Source: Phytoseiulus persimilis | Lineage: Eukaryota; Arthropoda; Arachnida; Mesostigmata; Phytoseiidae | Assembly: GCA_037576195.1 (NCBI GenBank) | Contig: CM075103.1 | Span: 25,110,001 to 25,174,000 of the forward strand | Reading direction: 5' to 3' | DNA length: 64,000 bases | Shown: positions 9,094 through 20,500 of the stretch, piece by piece | How positions within the stretch are numbered: position 1 is the first letter of the stretch | Layout: each line of letters starts with the position of its first letter | Translations under genes and position numbers: made by a program | The notes under the pieces: model-generated | What the model was told of the DNA's origin: nothing | The model's database searches: none | The model's input: only the letters and a program-made list of their open reading frames with translations

Positions 9094-12000
9094 AAGATAT
9101 CTACTTATACGGTCAATTGATACACGTGGTCACTTTTCTGCGTGGCAGTTTGCTCCGCACGGATCGAAAATTTCAACAAAATGGTGGGATATCGCCGCAG
9201 ATCGAATTATGCCTTCGGCTGTGATGGAGTTCCCGTTCTTGTTCCTGGCTCACTCGACATAAACCTGGTCGAAGATCGGGGAAGGGAAAAGGGGGAGATG
9301 GTGAAGACAAGAACCATGGACTTGAAGCATCTCCTTGGAAGCATCCGTGGTAATATACAAGACAATCCAAACCGACGACTCACCGAGCGCGAAAGCTCGA
9401 CTTTTACTGGGATTGTTGCCACTCTGTCAGAGAGCGACGTCAGAGGAGAAAGCGTTCCCAACTCCGATACCCCTTTCCCGCGCCATGGGCCAGGAAGGCC
9501 CCCAGGGAGTTGATCGAGACGGAGCACCGAGATAATTGGGTACTGAGGTCTCCTTGAAGGGACGAACGATGATCTGCAGGTTATATTACCCTGGATTCGT
9601 CTCAGCGCTATCAAATTCATTTCGGACTCTCCCCAAAATCATTCCTGGACCGATACGATATCATCTCCAGGACACCCCCGATTCATCCCTGAGTTCTTCC
9701 AGAACTCATGCGCTATGATCGGACTTCTCAATCTTCGATACTCCTCGACGCGATATCCCTAGGGTTCTTTACCTGACGTCCTCGTGATCTGATGAGTTCG
9801 TAATCTGGTGCAGTTTTTCGGGAGAAATCGAAGAAAAAAGGTTCGTTGCGTGCGGCATTTGAGATTGTGAATAGCGAGCGCAACAAGTGTGCCTTCCAGC
9901 ATGACGAGAATGGAGTTTGAGAAAAGTTCCGGTCGGTTTCCGTCGAGGCAATGGCGAAAGGAACATCGTGTGCTACGGAACGAATCTGACAACCGACCAA
10001 GTTAACGGTGGAAGCTGAACGCTGTGAATATCGGCACGGGAGAACTGCAGATGAGGATCTCTTCTGTGTTTACGTTACTATTGCCACGAGGGTGCTTGAG
10101 ATAAGCCGCGCTGTTCCTTGAGTAAACCTGGTCACACTCAGGACGCCGGCATCGGTTGTCAGGGATGACGGAGTGCAATCGCGAGTGCGACCGGTTCTCA
10201 CCTCAGGAACGATCGGCCATCCATCTCCGGTCCCGCTTCTGGGATTCGCCGAATCGCATCCATTCAGCGATAATTAGGTGTGGCAGCACTTCCGAGCCGC
10301 GATCCCAAAACCAGAGGAGCCGCGCGATCCTGGCAGTTCAGGAGCTGCATGGAACAAGCGGTCCTGGAACCGGGATCAAGAACACGCTTTCGGGTCGAGA
10401 TCACGCATTTGAGCGAAGTCAGACCGCATTTCCGCTTCGATACCCTTGAATTCCCGCCGCCGCCGTGACGCTCCACGCTGGGTCTTCTTTGACCGGTTCA
10501 GTTTCACACAATGTCAGTTCAGTGAGAGACTCGCTCCTCGTCCTTCCGTGGAGCATCTTTCGACACAACAGGGTCTCACGAAAGAATACTTCAAAAAACG
10601 CGCTGATGCCATTCCTGGTGAACGGAGTTCCTCGCTCGAGGCAGGAGAGTCGTCCAGCTCAAGAGATGGAGGGGCAGTGAATGGCAGGGAAACTTATCTC
10701 ACTATGAGCGTACGTTACTCTGCGGCACACCGGCTCTCCTCTGTACAGAGTCATCGACGCCCTTCTCGCGACCGTGAAGATATCGACTGAAGATTTTGCG
10801 GCCGTGGCGACCCATAGTGCCAACGTGCGAATCGTGAGCACGTCCTAACCTTGGCGATTCCATAGCGAACACACTTCACACGTCCACTTGATTCAGACGT
10901 GCAGACCATCGAAGAGCCCAAATACAGAACGTGGTATCTTCAAATTTCCAAACGTCGAGTTTTCAGTCAGAAACTCATCGAACCCGTTTCCGACAACGTT
11001 CTTTTGTGCCTTTCTTGTGAACGTTAGAAGTGGAGAGAAACAAGGAACGATGCGTTTCCGGGAAAAGCGCGAAATAACGTTGTCGGGAAATGGTTCGATG
11101 AGTTCCTGACTGGAAACTCGACTGTTGAAAATTTGAAGCTACGACGCTTCGAATCTGGGCTCTTCAATTGTTCATGGTCTAGGTGCTCAGGCCTCCTGTA
11201 CCGCCGTCCTAGTTGGGGCGGCAGATTCTGATAGGAACAGATTCAGACTCAGCGGAAGGTGCCGAAGACGGAACAGAATGTGGTCAGGAGGATGATATGG
11301 AGAATGAAAACGAGGAGTAATAGATGGGAAGACTGATATGAAACGACCGCCGTTCCTCTTGGTGAAGCCATGTGTCGACTGCAACGCATGGTGCGAGACA
11401 TGAAGAAGGAGCCCCATGGAACGGATGAAACGAAACGGGTCACTTGCAGGAAAAAGTACAACAACAATGGACTCTCACCAAAACTGAAATCTCGCAAGAG
11501 GAGGAATTCCGCGACAACTTTGCTCTCGCGAAAATCGCACCGGTGTTAGCTTCATTCGAGCTTGCCATTATTCCGAGTGGGAGTCAGGCCGAAGGGCTAA
11601 TCATAGGGAGAATAATGGAACGCAGGAATCTTCTTCCGCAGAATCCGAAGTACGATCCCGGGCTCGAGAAACACATTTGTACCGCCTGGTGCCGAATCTT
11701 TCCCAATGCAAGGGAGTCCCACGATGCTCGGGGGTTATTATCAGAGCGAGACCGAGTTTCAAGACCATCAACAACATGTTTATAGGGAAGAGAATTTCCA
11801 TATGAAAACTCATCGATCCTACCGAGGGTCTGGTCTGTTACAGAACTGATGCGACCCTCCATTTTTAGGAACTTCTCGTCTGCTGTCGGAAGACGAAGCC
11901 TAAGAGAACGCCCCCGAGGTTGAACGCTCGCAGGAAGCGAGCAGCGGGATGAGGGTATTTTTCTGGCCCCATCCGTATTTATGAATTTTTGAGCATGGTC

Positions 12001-12516
12001 CGAGAGCTCACTCGAAGTGTTTGAATTCGCCGCTTTTGGGTTTCTCAGATTGCCGCCGATTACCTTCGACTCCCTGCGGAGGAGAGAAACGAACCGCTGA
12101 AAATCTTTGGGATGGGTGACATTCTTCGGAACCTCACTGTGCACCAACGACAAATGCTGGAGACTCGCGGTTTCTCGCGTTCGAGAGGACGCGAAAAATG
12201 AATATCCTGTCCTCTTTTCCCGTCGTGCAGATGTTTCTCGAACCGGATTTACCCGAAATCCCCATGTTCTGGCTCCAAAATCCATTGGTTGTAGTCGGGA
12301 AGGAGTTCCATGCGGTTCGACTATGGTTTCTTTGGTTTGACCTCATCAAGCTCTCAAACGCGACGAACGGAGAGTTTCTAGCAGTTGTCGTCGCTGAACA
12401 GTGAGCGTTCAAAAAATGTGAACCGTTTCAAAGATATTCAGCGAGTCGACTCTTCTTTGCGCGTGGCTTGGCGGTGATCGAGAGCAATCGGAGAGATCGA
12501 AATACGGCGAAAAAGA
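9094..12516. other. long stretch without a recognised gene
   Basis: Open frames exist but none is assignable. 9142-9513 (+) encodes 123 residues ending in HGPGRPPGS, which resembles an AT-hook core. 11584-12285 (-) is open for 233 codons without a known motif; about 0.2 frames of that length are expected by chance. I see no tandem repeats, tRNA or rRNA genes. Small exons of a spliced gene could be present. Confidence 0.4.
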
Positions 12517-12518
12517 TA

Positions 12519-12598
12519 CCCTAAAATCCCGCGTATAACGGACCCCTCAGATAACAGACCCCTCAGATAACGGACCCTTCAGATAACGGACTTCAAGG
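12519..12598 (+). repeat. left compound TIR of Tigger-2 (12-bp TIR plus 16-bp x 4)
   Basis: CCCTAAAATCCC at 12519-12530 is followed by a GCGT spacer. Four tandem 16-bp units start at 12535, 12551, 12567 and 12583, with consensus ATAACGGACCCCTCAG; the last unit is decayed after ATAACGGACTTC. The same order is mirrored at 17496-17596. A related CCCCTCAGATGACG block followed by GCAGGCCTGCATG recurs at 13228-13270, on the inner side of the 45-bp array. Confidence 0.85.
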
Positions 12599-12675
12599 AG
12601 CAGGCCTGTATGATGTGAATGAAAACTCAAAATGAGCATCGTTGGAGGAAACACGAAGCCGCGAGCACCACAAAG

Positions 12676-13170
12676 GTCGATCTGACCATACTTTTGGGGG
12701 TCCGTGAAGGTGATTCTGGTATCGTTCTGACCATACTTTCCGAAGTACATGGAGGTGATTCCGGTAGCGATCTCACTATACTTTTCGGAGTACATGGAGG
12801 TGATTCCGGGATCGATCTGACCAAACTTTTGGGGGTCCGTGAAGGTGATTTTGAGATTGATCTGACCATATTTCTGGGGGTCCGTGGAGGTGATTCTGGT
12901 ATCGTTCTGACCATACTTTCCGGAGTAGATGGAGGTGATTCCGGTAGCGATCTCACTATACTTTTCGGAGTACATGGAGGTGATTCCGGGATCGATCTGA
13001 CCAAACTTTTGGGGGTCCGTGAAGGTTATTCCGGGATCGATCTGACCATACTTTCCAGGGTCCTTGGAGTTGACGCCGAGGTCGATCTGACCATACTTTT
13101 CGAAGTCCATGGAGGTGATTCCGAGGTCGACTTGACCGTATTCCTGGCGGTCGGTGGGGGTGATTTTTGG
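12676..13170 (+). repeat. 45-bp tandem array, 11 units, with 180-bp higher-order period
   Basis: Units start every 45 bp from 12676 to 13126, each beginning near ATCGATCTGACCATAC. Units 1-4 and 5-8 match pairwise: unit 3 and unit 7 are identical, units 2 and 6 differ at 2 positions, and units 1/5 and 4/8 differ at about 5. The array therefore has a 180-bp higher-order period with two copies (12676-12855 and 12856-13035) plus three further monomers. The unit length is a multiple of 3 and it lacks stops, so long frames run through both strands with a 15-residue repeat. I treat them as artefacts of the repeat. Confidence 0.9.
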
Positions 13171-13934
13171 AGCTCACTGAAGTTGTTCCAGAGTATCATT
13201 GTCTCAAATACCTTGAAATCCTCCAAACGACGAACCCCTCAGATGACGAAATTGCAGTAGCAGGCCTGCATGCTATGGCCCGGGGTCAACAAAAAGGGGA
13301 AACCATCCACCATTGCAATGATTCATTGTGCCTTCAACTCAGAGTAGTTTCGATGAGTTTGTCGGATTGGTCCACTAGCCTTGAGCGCAGAGTCTACCGC
13401 GAGATAGGGACGGAGGGCTCCGCAACTCAAGTGTGTTTGGTTGGAGGAACCAAGGAGCCGTGAAAATTTGATCGACAGTAGGCTCACAAAGTATGGAGCT
13501 TTTGGAAGTAGCACATACCGCCTAAACTCAAAATCGGTTTCGCCGTAGGGACGGATCGGAGAAACCCTCCTTGCATCGATAGCTGCCGTTTGGATGAGGA
13601 TTCCTTGTCGATATTCCCCTTGGCCCTCCCTCCAGTGGAAAGAGTCTGATCGGTTCCGAATTTAACACAAAGGTACAGATCGACGAAACGATACAGAAAT
13701 CCCATCCCGCCAAACCAGTCCCGAACACTCCGGGACTCGACTAAACGATGAGGCTCTCCCACAACGGTATCAGTACTTTTGTAGAAGATGCCACACAAAT
13801 ATATCTCGGCTTTATTCGACGCTTGCTTGATCAATAATTAAATTTACTTATAGAAGTGCGACACAAAATTAAAAACAACGGGTATGCACTTCAATCAACG
13901 CTCCGTTTGGAGCAATGCGGGTATGACCGGCTCT
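13171..13934. other. Tigger-2 interior between left array and transposase
   Basis: No recognised coding region. The segment at 13228-13275 repeats part of the left TIR neighbourhood (CCCCTCAGATGACG, then AGCAGGCCTGCATG, compare 12573-12620). The rest is probably the 3' untranslated part of the element, because the transposase is on the - strand. Confidence 0.4.
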
Positions 13935-15210
13935 TCATGGCGAGTCTCCGTCTGAATCGCCTACTTGGCTGCCTGTCCTGTCAGATTCCTCAGACAAATC
14001 GGAATCATCCAGGTCCTTGGTCTCCTCTCGGCTTCCGGAGCATTCGTCGTCTGCGCTCGCATTCTCCCCGTCTCCAACACTACTATGATAATCTGACGGG
14101 GAGTCGGAATCCAGCCTGAGGGCCTTCCGGAAACTATTGACTACAGTTTCGACTGATATCGCCTCGAAAGCGTCTTTGACGAGCCTCGCGATTTCGGCAT
14201 AGCTCATGCGTTTACGACGACCCGTTTTCGTCTATGAAGCCGACTCCTCGCTCGACATCCAAGTCTCCCACAGCATTCGCAAGTTGTCTTTGAAAACTTT
14301 GTTGACGCCCACATTGAGCGGCTGGTAGCACTTCGTGAGTCCCCCTGGAACCATTCCTACCTTGGAATGCAATCGTAGCTCTTGTTTCACTCGATCTGTG
14401 CGGTGACACGGGGCCGAGTCCATTATGAGTAGGGACTTGGTTGGGTCGACCTCGTGGAAGAGCCTTTCCTGCCAAATTTCGCGCAGCCACTCAACCATGA
14501 GCGTTTCGTTCATCCACCCATTTGAGGATCAACATCGGCAATAACTTTTCTCCAGCTGCGATGACGCCCAAAACAACTGTCAGGTTGCTCTTCTCATGAC
14601 CGGTCGAGTCTATTTTCACTTCGTCGCTGCCCTTAACCGCCACGGTTCTGCCGAAGACGATATCGAACGGTACTGGAATTTCATCCATGTTTCCTATGTT
14701 GGATGGAACGATGTCTTCTGTCTCTTCCTCGACGAATTCCCGGAAATCGTCCATCTTCTGTCTGAAGTCGGTCGGGAGAGGCTGCCCGACGCTTGTCCGT
14801 TTCCGAACGCAAAACCCATCTCGGCTCATGAACTTGTCGGCCCATTGAGAGGACGCCTTGAAATCGTGGTTCCCATGGAGTTGGGCATCATCTGCTGCTG
14901 TTTTCCTTAAATCTATAACCCGAACGGCTCTATTTCGAGATCGTTTCTCCAGAACCCAGTCTTTTACCCTAGACTCCATCTCAGGATTCTTTACCAAGCC
15001 TTTCCTAAATGATCGGCGATTTTTCTGGGTTCCTGCGAGAGCTTCCTCCTTTTCCATCCAGTCGTAGATCATACTTTTTGAGATTTTAAATTTGAGAGTT
15101 GTAGCCGACAAACCATGAAATCTGTGGTAGGCGATTGCTTCGAGTTTTTTCTGCGCTGTGTATGATATTCTCATCGTGTCTGCAAGAGTCAACGAGAATA
15201 CATCATACAT
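13935..15210 (-). pseudogene. pogo/Tigger transposase of Tigger-2, broken
   Basis: Reading on the - strand, 15210-14491 encodes the N-terminal helix-turn-helix part (SATTLKFKISKSMIYDW; the Met at about 15174, MRISYTAQKKLEAI, is a likely start). A second DNA-binding part follows (FKASSQWADKFMSRDGF), then the first catalytic motif NMDEIPVPFD and GHEKSNLTVVL. After LLPMLILK the frame shifts, and about 20 residues typical of the family are missing. 14513-13935 continues with MNETLMVEWLREIW, LLIMDSAPCH (second Asp) and PGGLTKCYQPLNVGVNKVFK, then an in-frame TAG at 14234-14232, then the helical segment VETVVNSFRKAL and an acidic Ser/Asp tail. The third catalytic residue is Asn in place of the usual Asp (QPLN instead of QPLD). 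The enzyme cannot be active. Confidence 0.85.
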
Positions 15211-16138
15211 CGGAATGGTTCTTCAGGGAGGATAGAGATGTTCACCGCGACTGTTTTTCAAAAAAAGGATAAATCCATGACGAGGCAGGAGAAGTCATCC
15301 ATTTGATGCCATCAACTTCGCTGTGGGAAAGTACGGGGGAAATTCGCGCCGGTCCATTGTTGAGATTCCTTGGAGCAGACACGTCGCTAAGCGTGCCCGC
15401 GAACATTGCATTGATTCATTTTTTTGACAGCGCTTCGAGAAGATGTTTCTAAGCTTGGACAGGCCATGTACGAGGAAGGAATGGATGTTCTTGAAAAAAT
15501 TGGAGCAAATAGTGCAAAATCTGTGGCTCTCTGTCTGCGGCGATTCGTTGTGCGGAACGAGACTCGTACGCACGCCGTGATCGCGAGTTTCATGAAGGGA
15601 ATACGAGAGAAGTGGGCGTCGGCGCACGTAGGGCAAGCGACGTTCGCGAAGAGAGACGCTACCACTGACTCGAGCGGAACGCTCGGTCGTTCGCAAGCGA
15701 GACCTGGCAACAGCTCGGGAGCTGACGGACGACGTCAAATTGAGTGTCATGCTCTCCTGTTGGACCATTTGGAGGCAGAAACTAATCGCTGTCTTTTCCT
15801 CTTACCGATTGAGGTCCGGCCTTGCAGAATCTTGCGTTTGAGCTCTCACAGCTGGTACTCTAGCTCAGGAACCACGTCTGTCGGCTGCCAGGGCTGATGG
15901 CATCTGCGCACCGATGTTTGCTTTTGCACATCTGATGATTTCATGTGTGATGTGGCTCTACATCGATCGGCTCGCAGCTCAGTCACGGCTTCGCCGGTCC
16001 AATCGGAAGTGATCTTGCGCGGAGTTGGGTGATTATAGATGTTCATCGGCAGAGGAGCAGCTGATTTGAAAAACCTGCTCCTGCGAGTCGCCGACATACG
16101 CTTTCGATACCTTGCGGGGAATAACCGCTGCAAAGCCT
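15211..16138. other. Tigger-2 interior, unassigned; contains copy D end
   Basis: A 157-codon frame at 15424-15897 (+) (starts MTALREDVSKLGQAMYEEG) is open but unrecognised. The upper end of the stretch contains the left end of a further element copy (D), whose terminal bases are at 16130-16139 and which extends downward on the - strand. I could not find its other end. Confidence 0.35.
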
Positions 16139-16139
16139 A

Positions 16140-17060
16140 ATCGCAAGTCACGATATCTTCGACACAATTGCATAATCTAGAACTACCTAGATCATCTTGT
16201 TCTGAAGAGCCTCCCATCTGATAAATATAGGCAGAAACTTTGGGTCCAACCTCCCGCGATGCTCTTAGATTCCTCGACGTCCTGATCCCCTGGCCCTCCT
16301 TTGGGGACCAGTCTCAAACTGTCAATGCTGTCCTCGATGTCGTCCCTCGAGCAGCTCCCAGCTTTCTCTGACTCCAACTCGCTGCTTTCGGTTCTGAGAT
16401 CATCGTAGCTGTGCAAGTGCATTCGAGATCCCCGTTTTCTTGAAGGACTTCATCACGATTCTTCAATGGATGCGTAAACATGCGGGTGCGACGCACATAA
16501 TAGCTACTTTACAGTTCTCGGTTTCTTGATCTCACCGGATGCGTAGACCTTCTGTCTGGAAGATTGAGTCCACCGCGTATGGTGCTCTCTCATGGAGTCC
16601 CTGGGCGGCTTGTCGATTGAAAAATCAAGAGGCTGCAGGTGATGAGTGAGATCTCCAGGAATGATTGCTGTTCGAGTCCTCCTTTCGGAACCGTGTAAGA
16701 ACTTCGTTTAACGGGAGCCATCACACAAGATGTCACTAGCTCGGCGAGCAAACCGAATATGCAGAGCAGAGTCGATCGCCTCATGATTTCCAACGGTTCA
16801 GCTCAAATATCATTAGATCACATTTCCCGGAACATTGACTCTGCACATTCGCTGTGCCGAACTGAATGCTGAGAGCAACTTTCACGTCTATCAGTTCATT
16901 TCTGTTCGTTTCTCAGCGCCAAGTTCCAGATCTAAGTCCTCCTGAGTATGGTCATCGGATAATACGCTTTCCCGACAAATCATTTGCGTGAAAGATGAGA
17001 TGCACCCTCTAATTTCGAGTTCGGCTGAAACTTGCGGTTGAATAACTTCTGCAAAGCCTA
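16140..17060 (-). mobile_element. chimeric element copy C (hAT-like end plus Tigger fragment)
   Basis: On the - strand the copy begins at 17060 with TAGGCTTTGCAGAAGTTATT, matching the left end of copy B (41337) at about 24 of 27 positions. It then follows copy B and copy A through GAAAGCGT, GAACAGAAATGAACTG and GTGACATCTTGTGTGATG, and through the segment around AAAACGGGGATCTC, as far as ATCGTGACTTG at about 16143. There copy B continues to its right end, but copy C abruptly meets another left end (copy D, 16139). Copy C keeps about 150 bp around 16800 that copies A and B lack. It lies inside Tigger-2, upstream of that element's transposase. Confidence 0.7.
16190..16793 (-). pseudogene. Tigger transposase C-terminal fragment carried by copy C
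   Basis: Read with frameshifts on the - strand: STLLCIFGLLAELVTSC aligns in place with the second-Asp region of pogo transposases (Asp not preserved), and KRSSYTVPKGGL follows. Then come LTHHLQPLDFSIDKPPRDSM, which preserves the third catalytic Asp, GEIKKPRTVK and a stop. A second frame around 16480-16310 gives DEVLQENGDLECT and an acidic tail. The first 24 residues from 16793 look like a signal peptide in isolation, but the continuation into QPLD shows they belong to a decayed transposase. Confidence 0.65.
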
Positions 17061-17223
17061 GTCTGGACCACGGAAAGAGCATCGACATGGTAGAAAGCCT
17101 TGCCATGGATGACCGAGCTGAGCGCAAGCTTTCGTACGAGCGGACCGCTGGGGAGGGGCGAGGAGAGCTTGCGACAACAAGGGTCTCGAAGTTCTTGTTC
17201 CGAATTTTCAAGAGCCTTAAGGA

Positions 17224-17492
17224 TATGGTGGGATTGATCTCGGAATCACCTCGATAGAGCCTCAAAAGTATTGTCAGATAGATCGCGGAACCACCTCCTT
17301 AGACGCAGAGAAGTATAGTCAGCTGGATCGCGGAATTACCCCTCCAGACTCAGGAAAGTATGGTCAGATCGATGCCGGAATCGTCTTTATAGACCCCCGA
17401 AATTGTGATCAGATTGATCCCGGAATCGCCTCATAGACCCTCAAAATTATGGTGAGATCGAACTCAGAATAACCCCCGTAGGCCCTCGGGAG
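17224..17492 (-). repeat. 45-bp tandem array at the right end of Tigger-2 (6 units)
   Basis: Units start at 17224, 17269, 17314, 17359, 17404 (44 bp) and 17448. They contain TATGGTCAGATCGATGCCGG-like sequence, the reverse complement of the monomer in the left array. Units are more diverged from one another than on the left, and no 180-bp period is evident. The array directly abuts the 16-bp array of the right TIR. Confidence 0.85.
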
Positions 17493-17495
17493 AAA

Positions 17496-17596
17496 GTTAT
17501 CTGAGGAGTCCGTTATCTGAGGGGTCCGTTATCTGAGGGGTCCGTTATCTGAGGGGTCCGTTATCTGAGGGGTCCGTTATCTGGGGGATTTTAGGG
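17496..17596 (-). repeat. right compound TIR of Tigger-2 (16-bp x 6 plus 12-bp TIR)
   Basis: GTTATCTGAGGGGTCC repeats at 17496, 17512, 17528, 17544 and 17560, and a last unit at 17576 runs into GGGATTTTAGGG (17585-17596), followed by TA. This is the reverse complement of the left end. The right array is longer and more uniform than the left, which suggests independent expansion or homogenisation. Confidence 0.9.
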
Positions 17597-17598
17597 TA

Positions 17599-20500
17599 AC
17601 TCTGGAGGGAGTATCGAACCATGCATTAAGATGCCGAGGTCTGCGTGCGACCTGAAGAACCACATTATTCTGCTGAACCCTCCGAATCAACAACACCCTT
17701 GCTATCCTAAGGACGCAGAGGGGACAGTTTGGGTAGAGAGCCCTCATTGTACTCGCCGGGGCTCGCGACCGCGCCGTTTGACACCATTCTCTGGAATTGA
17801 GAGGGATGAAACCGGTATTTCTCGGCTTCAAGTTTGAGCTGACTTGGGAAGAAAAAATGATCCCGTGCAATGTCCAGAAGCGCCAGCCTGGCCTTGGAGA
17901 GCAGGGCTGATTGGAATCGCACGTCTCGCCACATGTAGTTTCCCGGAAACTGAGAGGAGTCCCGGAAACTGAGAGAAGTCCCGGAAACTGAGAGAAGTCC
18001 CGGAAACTGAGAGAAGTCCCGGTTCCTCCTAGGAACTCTAGGCAAGAATTCCGAGCACGAAGCTGCTCATAGGAGACGTTTCGGGCTGACCTCAGACAGA
18101 AACAGCGCAGAAGAAATTTGGGATTCCTTCACTGGGGACTGGGAGCCGCTGGAGAGCAACGGTTCACGGATTCTTCACGAATGAGACATTCCAAACACCA
18201 GGATCCAAGAGGACCAGCCGGTCGTTGATCAAGTCGGATGAGCTGACCGAAGTGAAAGACACAAGGAACAGTTTCGGGCTGATCTAGCTCGATTTCGAGT
18301 CCGCGTCCGAACTCACGACCCACGCAGAGCTGTTGAAAAGCTCTGGATCTCTCGCAGCTGCTGCTATCAAGTTACGCAAATGGATCGGGGCTTTTGAGTA
18401 GGATAGGAGGCTTCGCGTTTCAGTCAATGGCTGTCCCTCGAGTATGGAAAAAGTCACATCAGGTTGTCCTTGTGGCAGCGCATTGATTTGCTCTGCCCAC
18501 GTCCTCCACAATGAATTCAATGTCCCGATATAGAATTGAGAACGTATTCTCGTATCGGGTGTGTACTGGAATTTGCGCGGACGACATCGGAGCCTTGGCG
18601 GAAGTGAACTGCTTCACCGAACACCCACTTTCACAGAAACTCCACTGTTCACATGATCTGGGCGAGGAAACGGCCTAAAGCCCCCGGTGGATTGGCGCTG
18701 CCTGGACCCAAACTAAAAAAATGCGAATCGAATCTTCTGTGCGGGATCGAATGTCGGACTCCAAGCGAGGAACTGTCACTCAACGACTCATCCCGGGATG
18801 AGTCGCGGCGGCGGCGACGAGTCATCCGGTGACGAGCTTTCGGCAACGAGTTGTAGGCGACGGGTTGTGCCGTATTGCCGCTATCAATATACGCCGGTAA
18901 TCGCCGATGTTGCTCTCAACTCTTGCCTATTCTTTCCCCGTCCGGGTCCCGTTGCTCGGAGACGAAGAGAAGCTGTAATGACGGTTATCAATGGACTGAG
19001 CCGCAGAATCTCCCACCGATGCTCAGCTCATCAAGTCTTCATCAGACACGACTTCTATGCGTCCAAAATGAGCTCTACTGAGTTCCCTTCGCGCGCTCTC
19101 CGAGTATCCCGTTCCCCGTGAAACCCCGTTGAGCGAAATGACGAAAGGAACGAACCGTGTATCTCGTACACAACTCGCGGCGAAGGAGGAAGTTCCCCGG
19201 CCGGCAACGCAGTGCGGTTCTGTGTGAACCCATATGGGTCATCTCTCCAGTACTGATAGATGGATCTTCATGATATCACTGATCATGTTAAGACACCAAG
19301 TTGTGGTTCAGGACCGGGGCGAGTCGCCCGTAGCAGCTCGGGAACCCCATGAGATAATTTTTCCCGATTGTTTTTCGCGCGAAATTCAAAATTCCCTCGG
19401 TTTTCCCCGAGCCCGATCCCCCTATTCCTTTGTTCCTACTCTTAGGAGTCGGGAAATATGCCTCCCCGAGGAAGGGCCGCCCGAGGCCGGACGTCCGACC
19501 GCTCATCCGAAATCCCTCTCGGAAATTGGATGATGTTTCCGCCTGCTCATTTGCCATTTGCCACCCGAGCACGTAGCTCCAAACCGCTCCGTCGTTGAGT
19601 TAACAACCTCCACCAACACTGGAGTCTAATGTTTCACTGCCCCCCTGACGTTTCGACTAGAAGGGTCCCAGGCTGCGTTGGGAACAGAGCTTCGGTTATC
19701 ACTCGAGTTCTTGTTGCGAGTATCTAGTTTTCGAACGGCGTCGATGGGCGAGTTTTGGAAGTCCCTTGTCTCTCAGCCGAAGGAGAACCCGAAGAATTAG
19801 ATTGCAGTCCTCCCATCTCTGATGGCTGTCCCGCCTTCCATTTGTGCAGGCATCGCAGGTGTCAGACGACATTGGTCCAGAATTTGCATTTAGAGAGGGA
19901 TTTCATCAGGAAACTACTCAGCAGGACGAAGAGTCCGAAAGCGTCGAGTTCCCATTCAGAAATTGGTCCGTCGCTCTCTCGTTCTCATTTTCAGAAACGA
20001 CCCCTCCAATTCCGGGTATGTGACCTCGGTCGTGGACAAAGGACAGGACATCGAGTTGTCAGACCCGTCCTCACCACTTGACAGATTCCAAGAGACATCG
20101 TTCTCCGATCAGTTTTTCGACCCCTGCCCGGAAAGAAAGCCTCCCAAATAGAGCGCAACGTGGATTACACGCACCAGAGTGCGGAGTGACACCTGATCCG
20201 AACTTCGTTACTTGCTTCGTTGTTGAAACACGGCACTGAGCTTATCGGCCCTGCGAGAGCATTCTCTTCTTCTCATTGGAACCTCCCCCAAAACCTATTC
20301 ATTACGGTCAGTCGAGAAGCTGGTTCGAAATAGGTTTATCCGGTTTGTCTCCTGGGAATCATGCGAGGAAAAACAGCAGTTCTGGCTGGGAGTGGATCTT
20401 CAAGAAAGCACAGATCCCGAACGATTTCGGCGAATCTTTCGTTGCCGCATCTTTTCCGACTCCGTTCATTCAATCGAGCGTTTCTCGGACGTCCGAGGCG

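Larger units (their letters stand above)
12517..17598 (-). mobile_element. Tigger-2: 5.1-kb pogo/Tigger element with modular compound ends
   Basis: Both ends show the same nested order, in mirror image. First a TA dinucleotide (12517-12518 and 17597-17598), then a perfect 12-bp TIR CCCTAAAATCCC (12519-12530 and 17585-17596). Next comes a tandem array of a 16-bp unit ATAACGGACCCCTCAG (four units left, six right), and then a tandem array of a 45-bp monomer (11 units left, 6 right, opposite orientation). Between them a broken pogo/Tigger transposase lies on the - strand at 13935-15210, and a second element (copy C) is inserted at 16140-17060. TA is the expected target duplication for this superfamily. 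The presence of all layers at both ends makes one element the best reading. Confidence 0.8.

Noticed and set aside
12547-13260. Long open frames on both strands (up to 213 codons) through the 45-bp array
   Set aside because: The monomer is 45 bp, a multiple of 3, and has no stop in several frames, so open frames arise automatically. The same monomer lies in clearly non-coding clusters elsewhere in the window.
16590-16793. Apparent secreted peptide with a signal sequence (MRRSTLLCIFGLLAELV)
   Set aside because: A shifted frame continues into the QPLD motif and matches the Tigger segment in copies A and B, so it is a decayed transposase fragment.
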